Shown here piece after piece: positions 16,210-22,884 of a stretch of DNA of 22,884 bases. The stretch spans positions 1 through 22,884 of the forward strand of contig JAZQMQ010000022.1 in NCBI GenBank assembly GCA_045543555.1. Direction: 5' to 3'. Source of the stretch: Colimorpha_A sp045543555 (GTDB taxonomy: Bacteria; Bacillota; Clostridia; Oscillospirales; CAG-272). The translations under genes were made by a program, and so were the position numbers. Below the pieces are notes generated by a model. That model saw only the letters and a list, made by a program, of their open reading frames with translations, was not told the DNA's origin and made no database searches. Numbering within the stretch: position 1 is the first letter of the stretch; every line of letters begins with the position of its first letter.

Positions 16210-18078
16210 GTGATATCTGATTTGGCGATTTGGGTGTTCTCGATCTCAATAGTCATTATAGTTACGTTCTTTGCCTGGAGCATGCGACAGCAGAAAAAAA
16301 GGAAGCTGTTACACAGGCTGCTGCTGTGCTTGGCTCTTGCATACGTAAGCTGGGTCATCCCGTTGATGATAATGCGAGCGGTTCCGAGTGATAATAGGAA
16401 GCTGATATATATTCTGGACTGCGCAACACAACCGGGCGGACTGTTTTGCCCTCCGCTTTATTTGTGTATATCCTGCATTTTCGTGTCGGGAAAAGAAAAG
16501 CTCTCGGGCTGGCATAAGCTGTTGTTCGTCTTGCCGATCGTAACGACAATCGTGGCGTTCACGAACCCGCTTCACCATCTTTACTATCGCGAATTTTCGG
16601 TTGTCAGAAGCGAGGTCGTTTTCGGCCCATATATATACGTAAGCGGCGTATCAAACTATTTTTACCTTATCTCCGCCATCGTATATATGCTGAGAATCGG
16701 TATAAAAAACAAGGAAACACTCTATTGGAAACAGTGCATACTCTTTTGTATAAGCGGTCTGTGTCCCCTTGCGATGAGCTTTTATGCCACGTTCAGCGGT
16801 AAAAACGTTTCAATAGCCGCAACTCCGATGAGCTTCTTGACAACGGTCGTTCTTATCGCCATAGCGATCTTCCAGATGCACGTTCTGGACATTAAACCCA
16901 TCGCTACACAGCATATCCTTAACGCCATTTCGGACTCATATCTGGTCTTGAGCGATACGGGGCTTGTGGTTAAATATAACCGAAATTTTGAGGAGATCTT
17001 TGCAAAGGCATACGGTATTGTTGAGAACAAAACGTTGGTCGATTGTGTGAATAAGGCGGAGGTTTCCGATAAATCTACCGTGTATAACATGATCTCCGCG
17101 CTCGAATCCAGCAGACAGGGAGATTCGCTTATATCTTATGAGCAGTCAATTTCCTTGAATTCCGAGGAAGGACCTATAAAAAAATACTTTGTCGTTGACG
17201 TTTCGCCTCTTGAGGTTAACGGGCAGATATCCGGCTTTGTAATGATGTTCAAGGACATCACGCAGCTTCGAAACAGCATGAAGCGACTGCAGGACAGCCA
17301 GGAACGAATGATGGAGCAGGAAAGATTTGCTTTCTTGGGACAAATGATCGGCGGTCTTGCGCATAACCTTAAAACGCCCATTATGAGCATATCGGGATGC
17401 GTTTCCGCAACGGAAGCCTTGGTTGAAGAATGTGAAGAAAGCCTTGACGATGAAGACGTTTCCAAGGACGATTATCTTGAAATATACAAGGAGATGCGCG
17501 ATTGGCTCAACAAGGTCAAGGAATCGACCTCGTATATGTCGGATATCATCACCGCAATAAAGGGTCAGGCAGCGAACATCAGTACCGATGAAAATATAAC
17601 CTTCACTATTGATGAAATGATCAAGAGAAGCATGCTGCTTATGAGACACGAGCTTCTCAACAGCGGATGCAGTTTGACGGTAAATTATGACCGAAACACA
17701 GAGATATCTCTTTCGGGAGATATCAACAATCTGGTTCAGGTCGTTGGAAATCTTCTCAGCAATGCCATTTATGCACAAAAGCAAAAGGGCGGCGGAGAGA
17801 TTGAAATTGAGATCCTTTGCGATAAAGATAATCTTAAAATACTTGTCAAGGACAGGGGCACGGGAATCAGCCAGAACGTTCTTGATAAGCTGTTTAAATC
17901 AATGGTTACCAATAAGGGCACCATGGGAACCGGACTTGGACTTTATATCTCGAACGCAGTTATAAGAGGTAAGTTCAACGGAGAGATGTGGGGCGAAAAC
18001 CGAGAGGGCGGAGGAAGCATTTTCGGTATTGCCATTCCAATTGATATGGTTCATATCCGCAAAAATGAGCAAAAATAA
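16210..18078 (+). CDS. Membrane sensor histidine kinase (7TM-like input, PAS, HisKA-like, HATPase)
   Basis: The 622-residue protein has an N-terminal region with about seven hydrophobic segments (roughly 4-22, 33-55, 66-93, 103-119, 147-165, 174-195, 204-222), like the N-terminal 7TM sensor domains of some histidine kinases. A PAS domain spans about 235-355. The phosphoacceptor box is GGLAHNLKTPIMS with His385. The ATP-binding domain shows the N box NLLSNA (514-519), DRGTG (548-552) and GTGLGLY (573-579). The GTG start at 16210 lies 2 bases after the NRPS stop, with its AAAGGAG site inside the NRPS end, so it is translationally coupled. The response regulator follows 15 bases later. The ligand is not known; the pathway product is an obvious candidate. 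Confidence 0.92.
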   Translation: MISDLAIWVFSISIVIIVTFFAWSMRQQKKRKLLHRLLLCLALAYVSWVIPLMIMRAVPSDNRKLIYILDCATQPGGLFCPPLYLCISCIFVSGKEKLSGWHKLLFVLPIVTTIVAFTNPLHHLYYREFSVVRSEVVFGPYIYVSGVSNYFYLISAIVYMLRIGIKNKETLYWKQCILFCISGLCPLAMSFYATFSGKNVSIAATPMSFLTTVVLIAIAIFQMHVLDIKPIATQHILNAISDSYLVLSDTGLVVKYNRNFEEIFAKAYGIVENKTLVDCVNKAEVSDKSTVYNMISALESSRQGDSLISYEQSISLNSEEGPIKKYFVVDVSPLEVNGQISGFVMMFKDITQLRNSMKRLQDSQERMMEQERFAFLGQMIGGLAHNLKTPIMSISGCVSATEALVEECEESLDDEDVSKDDYLEIYKEMRDWLNKVKESTSYMSDIITAIKGQAANISTDENITFTIDEMIKRSMLLMRHELLNSGCSLTVNYDRNTEISLSGDINNLVQVVGNLLSNAIYAQKQKGGGEIEIEILCDKDNLKILVKDRGTGISQNVLDKLFKSMVTNKGTMGTGLGLYISNAVIRGKFNGEMWGENREGGGSIFGIAIPIDMVHIRKNEQK

Positions 18079-18093
18079 AAGAGGATAATTAAA

Positions 18094-19149
18094 ATGAGAA
18101 AAAGCAAGGTAAAATCTCAAAGCCCAATATCGATTTTGACTGTAGATGATGACCCGATAATTACTTCTACAATAAAGAATTATTTTGAGCGTTCGGGCTA
18201 CAGCGTGGATATTGAAAATGATCCCGTATCTGCAATTGAGACTGTGCGAAACGGAAATTACGATATAATGCTTCTTGACTTTTTGATGTCTCCTATTTGC
18301 GGTGACCAGGTAGTAGCGGAGATCAGAAAATTCAACAAGGAGCTGTTTATCGTTCTTCTGACGGGACATAAGAGTATGGCACCCCCCGTAAAAACGATCA
18401 AGCAGCTGGATATTCAGGGATATTATGAAAAAGACGACAGATTCGACCAGCTTGAGCTATGGGTAGAATCCTGTGTAAAGTCAATTAAGCAGCTCAGAAC
18501 CATAAGAACGTATCAGGAAGACATTTCCAAGGCGTATATGCAGACAATAGATACTCTGAGATACGTGGTTGAGGCGCGTGACAGCGAAACGCGCGGACAT
18601 TCGGAAAGAGTTTCGCGCATTTCTGCAGCGATCGCCGAGGAAATGGGACTTAATCCCGAGGGCGTTGAAATGATACGTACAGCGGGACTTTTCCACGATA
18701 TTGGAAAGGTTGGAGTTCCCGATGCGATCCTGCTGAAAAACGGCCCGCTTACCTCGGACGAGTATTCTCAGATAAAGCAGCATCCCGCCGCGGGCGAAAA
18801 GGTGCTCAGTACATATTCTCCGTTCTCTGAAATGTTGCCTATTGTAAGGGGACACCACGAGAGAATTGACGGAAGTGGATACCCCGACGGTCTTGCGGGA
18901 GAAGAAATATGCGTGGGAGCTAAAATCATAGCTGTTGCGGATTCCTTTGATGCGATAGTTTCCAACCGTACGTATCGCAGAGGCTTGAGCTTGGACAAGG
19001 CGTTTGCAGAGCTTAAGCGATGCAGAGGAACGCAGTTTGATCCCGAAGCAATAGATTCCTTCTTCAGATTGGTTGAACGCCTTGGTGACGAGGAATTTGC
19101 CAAGATATACTGCGATCATGTTGCGGGGAAAAGTGAGGATGATAAATGA
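18094..19149 (+). CDS. Response regulator with HD-GYP output (probable c-di-GMP phosphodiesterase)
   Basis: A receiver domain (about 13-130) carries the acidic pocket DDD (18-20), phosphoacceptor Asp62 (LLDFLMS), Thr90 and Lys113. A helical linker leads to an HD-GYP domain (about 150-345) with HSERV (169-173), the HD pair in FHDIGK (His201, Asp202), GHHERIDGSGYPDG (253-266) and DSFDAIVSNRTYR (283-295). All metal-binding and GYP positions expected of active enzymes are present, so hydrolysis of cyclic di-GMP is likely. It is the natural partner of the histidine kinase encoded 15 bases upstream. Its stop overlaps the start of the acyl-AMP ligase (ATGA). Phosphorylation would control degradation of the nucleotide made by the cyclase encoded upstream. 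Confidence 0.94.
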   Translation: MRKSKVKSQSPISILTVDDDPIITSTIKNYFERSGYSVDIENDPVSAIETVRNGNYDIMLLDFLMSPICGDQVVAEIRKFNKELFIVLLTGHKSMAPPVKTIKQLDIQGYYEKDDRFDQLELWVESCVKSIKQLRTIRTYQEDISKAYMQTIDTLRYVVEARDSETRGHSERVSRISAAIAEEMGLNPEGVEMIRTAGLFHDIGKVGVPDAILLKNGPLTSDEYSQIKQHPAAGEKVLSTYSPFSEMLPIVRGHHERIDGSGYPDGLAGEEICVGAKIIAVADSFDAIVSNRTYRRGLSLDKAFAELKRCRGTQFDPEAIDSFFRLVERLGDEEFAKIYCDHVAGKSEDDK

Positions 19150-20789
19150 AAGCGTATCCTCTCAATAAAGTAGTATATTTTTCCACGTTCAAGGACTTGA
19201 TCGAAGAACTTCCAAACGGAAGAGAAGACGATCCCGCAATATCATGGTTTAACCGTAAGGGTGAAAAAGGTGGCGTAACTCTTGCGCAGATGCGAGATGA
19301 CGTGCGCAATCTACAGGCGTTTTTCGTTAAAAACGGACTTTCAGGTACACAAATAGCCATTTTGGGTGAAAACAGCTATGAGTGGCTGCTGGTGTATTTT
19401 GCGGCAGCTTACTGCGGCTCGGTCGCTGTTTGCATTGACATCGAGCAGTCTGATGAAACCATATCTCAAATGCTGGATATGGTGCATCTTGGCGCGATTT
19501 TTTACGCATCTGCATTTGAGCACCTGGGCACCTCGCGTGAGCAGGATGGCGTAAAGAGCTATCTTCTTTCGGGAAGAGGAGAAGCTAAAACCGTAATGGC
19601 TCTCATCGAGGAAGGAAAGCTTCTGAGAGAGGAGTCTCCCGATCCGATCGAAGCGGAGGTGACACCGAATATGGTGGCATCAATCGTGTTTACGTCGGGA
19701 ACAACAAGCACCTCAAAGCCCGTAATGCTTTCCCATGAAGCAATTCTTACAAACGCATCGGATGCGCTTGCCAACGTGGCTATCGGTAAAACAGCATTTA
19801 CCTCGCTTCCTTTCTATCACACATACGGCTTGACGTGTTCGGTTCTTTCCATGCTTATAGGTAAGGCGCATCTTTATATCAACGGAAATTTAAAAACCGT
19901 TATGCGCGATATTCAGCTTGCAAAGCCGCATACGATGCTCACAGTTCCGCTCATGCTCGAAACGATCAACAGTAAGATCTGGCTTTCCGCAGGAGAGCTC
20001 GGCAAAGCGGCAAAGCTGAGAAAACTGCTCAATTTCAAAAGGATCATGTTTTCTCTTGGCTTTAAAAATCCGGGAAAAACTCTTTCCGAGCTGCGAGAAA
20101 AAGCCTTTGGAAAGATAAGATTGATCATCTGCGGCGGAGCTCACATGAACAGTGAGATCATGAAGACCTTCAGCTATATGGGTGTTACGGTCCTTCAGGG
20201 ATACGGAATTACTGAATGCGCTCCACTTGTAAGCGTAAATAGAAACGCAGCAAACAAATTTGATTCCGTTGGATTGGTAACGGCAAATTGCGAAGTCAAG
20301 ATCGACGAAGGAGAGATCCTTGTCCGTGGCAAAAACTTGATGAACGGATATTATAAGTTTCCCGAGCTTACCGAAGAAGCAATGCGCGACGGTTGGTTTG
20401 CAACAGGAGATCTGGGATATCTTGATAAAGACGGCTTTTTGTATATAACCGGACGAAAAAAGAACCTGATCGTATTTAAAAACGGAAAAAAGCTTTCTCC
20501 CGAAACGATTGAGGAGAAAATTAAGACTATTCCTCTCGTACAGGACGTGCTTGTCTACGGAGCCGTTCGCGGAATGTCGACCGACGACGTTCAGATAGCC
20601 GCAAGTATATATCCAAGCAAGGAAAAGTGTATTGATATGACTCAATATGAATTACTCGAAGCCTTGCAGGGTGAAATAAATATAATAAACAGAGATCTTC
20701 CTATGTATCAGCAAATACAGATGATAACCATAAGAGATCACGAATTTTCCAAGACGGCGCTTCAAAAGATCAAGCGCCACATGGTATAA
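19146..20789 (+). CDS. Acyl-AMP ligase (long-chain fatty acid CoA/ACP ligase family)
   Basis: The 547-residue member of the AMP-forming ligase superfamily has the P-loop FTSGTTSTSKP (182-192), GYGITECAP (352-360), ATGDLGYLDKDG (419-430), the hinge/arginine motif GRKKN (436-440) and the C-terminal lysine region KTALQKIKR (536-544). The pattern is closest to long-chain acyl-CoA synthetases. It activates a carboxylic acid as acyl-AMP and transfers it to CoA or to a carrier thiol. Because a free carrier protein follows after 15 bases and the NRPS begins with a C domain, the likely acceptor is that carrier, making this the starter-loading enzyme. Sequence alone does not settle CoA versus carrier, nor chain length. 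The ATG overlaps the upstream stop by 4 bases. Confidence 0.9.
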   Translation: MKAYPLNKVVYFSTFKDLIEELPNGREDDPAISWFNRKGEKGGVTLAQMRDDVRNLQAFFVKNGLSGTQIAILGENSYEWLLVYFAAAYCGSVAVCIDIEQSDETISQMLDMVHLGAIFYASAFEHLGTSREQDGVKSYLLSGRGEAKTVMALIEEGKLLREESPDPIEAEVTPNMVASIVFTSGTTSTSKPVMLSHEAILTNASDALANVAIGKTAFTSLPFYHTYGLTCSVLSMLIGKAHLYINGNLKTVMRDIQLAKPHTMLTVPLMLETINSKIWLSAGELGKAAKLRKLLNFKRIMFSLGFKNPGKTLSELREKAFGKIRLIICGGAHMNSEIMKTFSYMGVTVLQGYGITECAPLVSVNRNAANKFDSVGLVTANCEVKIDEGEILVRGKNLMNGYYKFPELTEEAMRDGWFATGDLGYLDKDGFLYITGRKKNLIVFKNGKKLSPETIEEKIKTIPLVQDVLVYGAVRGMSTDDVQIAASIYPSKEKCIDMTQYELLEALQGEINIINRDLPMYQQIQMITIRDHEFSKTALQKIKRHMV

Positions 20790-20804
20790 ATAACAGGAGA
20801 TTAT

Positions 20805-21047
20805 ATGGAAGAACGCCTTTTTGAGTTTATACAGGATGCTGTGTTCAAGGTGACGGGAAAAAAAGGATTGTTTTACGACACCGATTTTGTAAAGGATCTT
20901 CAGCTTACCTCTTTTGACGTAATGAATATAGTGTGCATTTTTGAGGATCATTTTGACGTGGATATTCCAAGCCGCGACGTTTGGAAGCTTCGTCAGGTCA
21001 AGGATGTTATAAGCTATATGATCAAAAGAGGAATTACAGACGTATGA
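20805..21047 (+). CDS. Free-standing acyl/peptidyl carrier protein
   Basis: An acidic 80-residue four-helix carrier. The attachment site is Ser36 in DLQLTSFDVMN (31-41), which would carry a 4'-phosphopantetheine arm. The usual Asp before the serine is replaced by Thr (TSF rather than DSL), while the FEDHFDVDIP helix II-III region is typical. Placed between the acyl-AMP ligase (15 bases upstream) and the phosphopantetheinyl transferase (4-base overlap), it most likely receives the activated acyl chain and donates it to the first condensation domain of the NRPS. The ribosome site AGGAG lies 8 bases before the ATG. A role as a donor for a different enzyme cannot be excluded. Confidence 0.9.
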   Translation: MEERLFEFIQDAVFKVTGKKGLFYDTDFVKDLQLTSFDVMNIVCIFEDHFDVDIPSRDVWKLRQVKDVISYMIKRGITDV

Positions 21048-21697
21048 GCGGCAACGTAAAGGACGTATGTATATATATATTCAATTTGCTTGACGGATAT
21101 ACCACGCAGGACTACATAAAAACGGCGGCAAGGGAATATTTGAAAAGCCAAAACGAATATCCGCTTAAAGAGAATAATTTTTCAAATGAAACGTTCACTG
21201 TCAAGCGTACACCTGCAGGGAAGCCGTATTTTCCAAACTGCAAGGACGTGGGATTTTCAGTGAGTCATAGCGGTGAGTATATAGCATGCGCCCTTACACA
21301 CGGAGATGTTGGCGTTGATATTCAGCAAAAGCAGAAGTATGCAGATGAAAGCGAGGAGGCTTTTTCGGCACGGCTGTGTAGGATCGCGGAGCGATTTTTT
21401 CATCCGAACGAAGCCACCCTTGTAAAGACCGAGCCTCAAGTAAGATTTTTTGAGGTGTTTACAGCCAAAGAGAGCTACGTTAAATTTAAGGGCACGGGGT
21501 TTGACGAAACGCTTGGGGAAATCAGTGTGCTTCCTGAAGACATGGGTATTCCTGTTTGTCATAGTAACGATGAGCCTGTCACTTGGAATTCCAATGACGC
21601 AAGCTTTTGGCAGACTTCTGTCGGTTCAGATTATACCCTTTGTGTCTGCACTGAAAAAGAGTGTCGCCCGCAAATCGTCTGGTGCTGTAATAACTAA
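21044..21697 (+). CDS. Sfp-type 4'-phosphopantetheinyl transferase
   Basis: I start this 217-residue protein at the ATG at 21044, which overlaps the carrier-protein stop (ATGA); an earlier in-frame ATG at 20981 would lie deep in the carrier gene. Family motifs are SVSHSG (72-77), GVDIQ with Asp92 (90-94), and FTAKESYVKFKGTG with Glu143 and Lys147 (139-152). These bind CoA and magnesium and move phosphopantetheine to a serine of carrier domains. The three carrier sites of this operon (two in the NRPS, one free) are the expected targets. Length fits Sfp-type enzymes. It is the last gene of the biosynthetic set; a hairpin with a T-rich tail follows. Confidence 0.93.
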   Translation: MSGNVKDVCIYIFNLLDGYTTQDYIKTAAREYLKSQNEYPLKENNFSNETFTVKRTPAGKPYFPNCKDVGFSVSHSGEYIACALTHGDVGVDIQQKQKYADESEEAFSARLCRIAERFFHPNEATLVKTEPQVRFFEVFTAKESYVKFKGTGFDETLGEISVLPEDMGIPVCHSNDEPVTWNSNDASFWQTSVGSDYTLCVCTEKECRPQIVWCCNN

Positions 21698-21720
21698 TAT
21701 ATTCTGCTGAAAAACACAAT

Positions 21721-21769
21721 ATGTAGTTGTGAGAATTTTGTCACATACTATATTATTTGATTATTTTTT
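21721..21769 (+). terminator. Possible terminator after the NRPS operon
   Basis: TGTGA (21728-21732) pairs with TCACA (21741-21745), and ATGTAG (21721-21726) pairs with CTATAT (21748-21753) with one G-U pair and a small internal loop. A T-rich run (to 21769) follows. The stem is AT-rich and imperfect, so termination may be partial. Confidence 0.45.
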
Positions 21770-21822
21770 CAAAAAATATTCAAATTTTCCAATTTATAAC
21801 CGTTCGTGTGACTTTTACGCGA

Positions 21823-21828
21823 TATAAT
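21823..21828 (+). promoter_or_regulatory. Perfect -10 box before the orphan small gene, no clear -35
   Basis: TATAAT lies 36 bases before the ATG at 21864. The 16-18 base upstream position holds no TTGACA-like hexamer (about CCGTTC), so use would need an activator or another sigma factor. It is consistent with independent expression of the next gene after the weak terminator. Confidence 0.4.
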
Positions 21829-21863
21829 GATTACGAACTTGAGAAAAGGAGAAGTGGCTCACC

Positions 21864-22268
21864 ATGAATATGCAAGCTTGCGAAAACATGTTCAGAGCGA
21901 CCTTGGTCTGTGTAGACAGCTATGATCACAAGATTTTGCGCGGACGCATTATAAGCCCATACTATCAGGATTGTGTGTCATTTGAAAGTACAATAGATTT
22001 TTTGTTAAGCATAGAGTCGATACTTGAGGAAATGAATTGGCCACAGTCTTTTTCCAGCATCAGATCGTTCAAGAATACCGAGGAAAAAAGCCTGCCGATC
22101 TCCACTGAGAACGTAAAGGGCGGAGCTTTGGCAACCTTCTATCTGCGCGTGCTTTTCAGACAGAATTCAAGCTGGCAGGGCTCTGTTTTTTGGCAGGAAA
22201 AGGGCAAGGGAGAAAGCTTCAGAAGCGTTCTCGAATTGCTGACGCTTATGGATAGCGCTCTTTCTTAA
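21864..22268 (+). CDS. Small conserved-looking hypothetical protein
   Basis: A 134-residue soluble protein without signal or membrane segment. Its features are FESTIDFLLSIESILEEMNWP (about 40-60), an SFSSIRSF motif and a tail with VLFRQNSSWQGSVFW (96-110) followed by SFRSVLELLTLMDSAL (118-133). From memory, short proteins with the same RQNxSWQGSV and FRSVLELxxLMDxAL pattern are frequent hypothetical proteins in Clostridia; no function is known to me. AAGGAG lies 12 bases before the ATG; a second in-frame ATG lies two codons later. It has its own -10 box and strong terminator, so it is probably a monocistronic unit separate from the NRPS genes. Confidence 0.85.
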   Translation: MNMQACENMFRATLVCVDSYDHKILRGRIISPYYQDCVSFESTIDFLLSIESILEEMNWPQSFSSIRSFKNTEEKSLPISTENVKGGALATFYLRVLFRQNSSWQGSVFWQEKGKGESFRSVLELLTLMDSALS

Positions 22269-22291
22269 CTTATCTTAAAAGGTACATAATT

Positions 22292-22325
22292 CGGACCGTT
22301 AGATCTAACGGTCCGTTTTTCTTTT
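22292..22325 (+). terminator. Strong rho-independent terminator
   Basis: A perfect 24-base palindrome (22292-22315) folds as a 10-bp stem CGGACCGTTA/TAACGGTCCG with a GATC loop, followed by TTTTTCTTTT. It ends the transcript of the small orphan gene 23 bases after its stop codon. Confidence 0.93.
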
Positions 22326-22565
22326 AATCGGAAGTGTGATGTTATTCCGCAGAGTAAGCCTAAATATTCAAAGTTAAATAAGAATCAATCAAAAACATAT
22401 CCTACAGTAGAAATAGACACGCAGAGAATTGATATAGAAAATGATGTTGGATATAAAGAACTTATAAACGATCGAAACAAGCTTTATAATAAGCGTGCAA
22501 TTAGGAATGGTTTTATAGCTCTCCTCGTTATTTTGATTTGCATTATTGCCATAGTTATTAATTGA
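22323..22565 (+). pseudogene. Start-less gene remnant with C-terminal membrane segment
   Basis: One frame is open for about 80 codons from the terminator's U-tract to TGA at 22563-22565, yet contains no ATG, GTG or TTG before the region's middle and no ribosome site. The translation begins NRKCDVIPQSKPKYSK, passes a charged stretch (RIDIENDVGYKELINDRNKL) and ends in a typical transmembrane helix (GFIALLVILICIIAIVI). This layout resembles the C-terminal half of small zinc-ribbon/single-pass membrane proteins, with the N-terminal half missing. The lower GC than the neighbouring genes also suits decayed sequence. It could instead be chance open sequence; the helix makes that less likely. Confidence 0.4.
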
Positions 22566-22729
22566 AAGCTTTGAACACTGATGCGCCGATCATTAAAAGG
22601 CTCTCTTTACACAAGTGATCCTTTTTTGTTTATCTATAACTTGTCAATTATCTTGGCAAGCACTGACTTAATTAAAGACAACGATATTTGTATAATTCTT
22701 AAGCTGTGTCCTATATTTTAGGGAAGTTA

Positions 22730-22758
22730 TTGACATTTTACCCCCAATGTGGTATATT
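22730..22758 (+). promoter_or_regulatory. Consensus sigma-A promoter at the right edge
   Basis: A perfect TTGACA (22730-22735), a 17-base spacer and TATATT (22753-22758). The predicted start, about 22765, coincides with the first base of a long base-paired RNA element, which supports both calls. Confidence 0.85.
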
Positions 22759-22764
22759 ATATTT

Positions 22765-22884
22765 GCTACACAAATCGCATAGCTTTCATAAAGAGTGCGC
22801 ATTTTTATTTATGGTAAAAATGCATACTCCCTTTTCTGCGTTCTCTTATGAAAGTAGCGAAGATTTGTGTAGCAACAATTGGAG
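22765..22884 (+). ncRNA. Unidentified structured RNA or mRNA leader (cut by window end)
   Basis: A nested long hairpin is directly visible. The closing helix GCTACACAAATC (22765-22776) pairs perfectly with 22862-22873; CTTTCATAA (22783-22791) pairs perfectly with 22846-22854; GCATTTTTA (22799-22807) pairs perfectly with 22815-22823, extended by GAGT/ACTC. Internal loops lie at 22777-22782/22855-22861, and a 3' unpaired strand CCCTTTTCTGCGTTCTC at 22829-22845. No coding frame fits. After the closing helix comes AACAATTGGAG at the very edge, whose GGAG could be a ribosome site of a following gene. I cannot match it to a known class. Confidence 0.6.

Noticed and set aside
19890..20645. 251-residue minus-strand open frame opposite the acyl-AMP ligase
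   Set aside because: The ligase frame shows all family motifs through this stretch; the opposite frame has none.
20981..21043. ATG at 20981 as start of the phosphopantetheinyl transferase
   Set aside because: It would overlap the carrier gene by 67 bases and add a sequence unlike the family; the ATGA junction at 21044 fits the operon's pattern.
22588..22628. Terminator GATCA...TGATC followed by CTTTTTTG
   Set aside because: Only a 5-bp stem with a loop over 20 nt; too weak to call.
22765..22884. 6S RNA, T-box or ROOL-type RNA identity for the right-edge structure
   Set aside because: No diagnostic sequence of these classes is seen and the 3' part is missing, so naming it would be a guess.

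Overview
The window looks like a low-to-mid GC Firmicute of the class Clostridia, probably a gut or rumen member of the Oscillospiraceae/Ruminococcaceae type. The grounds are two strong sigma-A-type promoters with 17-nt spacers around one divergent junction, GGAGG-type ribosome sites, an NPxTG cell-wall sorting signal, and protein families common in uncultured gut Clostridia. I cannot name the species from sequence alone.

Left part (1-6321). A plus-strand surface-protein gene ends at a bidirectional terminator. Facing it is a minus-strand operon read from about 6357 down to 213: a membrane-anchored, cysteine-rich transglutaminase-like protein, then a small type IV pilus / type II secretion-like set made of a PilC/GspF platform protein, four short single-pass pilin-like proteins and a PilT-type ATPase. 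Starts and stops overlap by 4 bases at three junctions. No PilB, prepilin peptidase or canonical major pilin is present.

Centre (6322-6633) is a divergent control region. It holds two back-to-back promoters, helically phased T-tracts and a foldable 5' leader on the rightward transcript.

Right part (6634-21697) is about 15 kb of co-directional, tightly packed genes. In order they are a SARP/BTAD-type activator with a GGDEF-like tail, a PAS-like/GGDEF diguanylate cyclase, a 2454-residue dimodular NRPS (C-A-T-C-A-T-R), a 7TM/PAS histidine kinase, a REC/HD-GYP response regulator, an acyl-AMP ligase, a free-standing carrier protein and an Sfp-type phosphopantetheinyl transferase. The biosynthetic logic is complete. 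The ligase activates a fatty acid, the free carrier protein could hold it, the N-terminal C domain would acylate the first amino acid, a second amino acid is added, and the terminal reductase releases the product as an aldehyde. The expected product is an N-acyl dipeptide aldehyde or something derived from it. The unusual part is that a c-di-GMP synthase and a probable c-di-GMP phosphodiesterase sit in the same operon on either side of the NRPS.

The right edge (21698-22884) holds a small conserved-looking orphan gene with a strong terminator, a start-less gene remnant with a C-terminal membrane segment, and a strong promoter that runs straight into a highly base-paired RNA leader cut by the window end.
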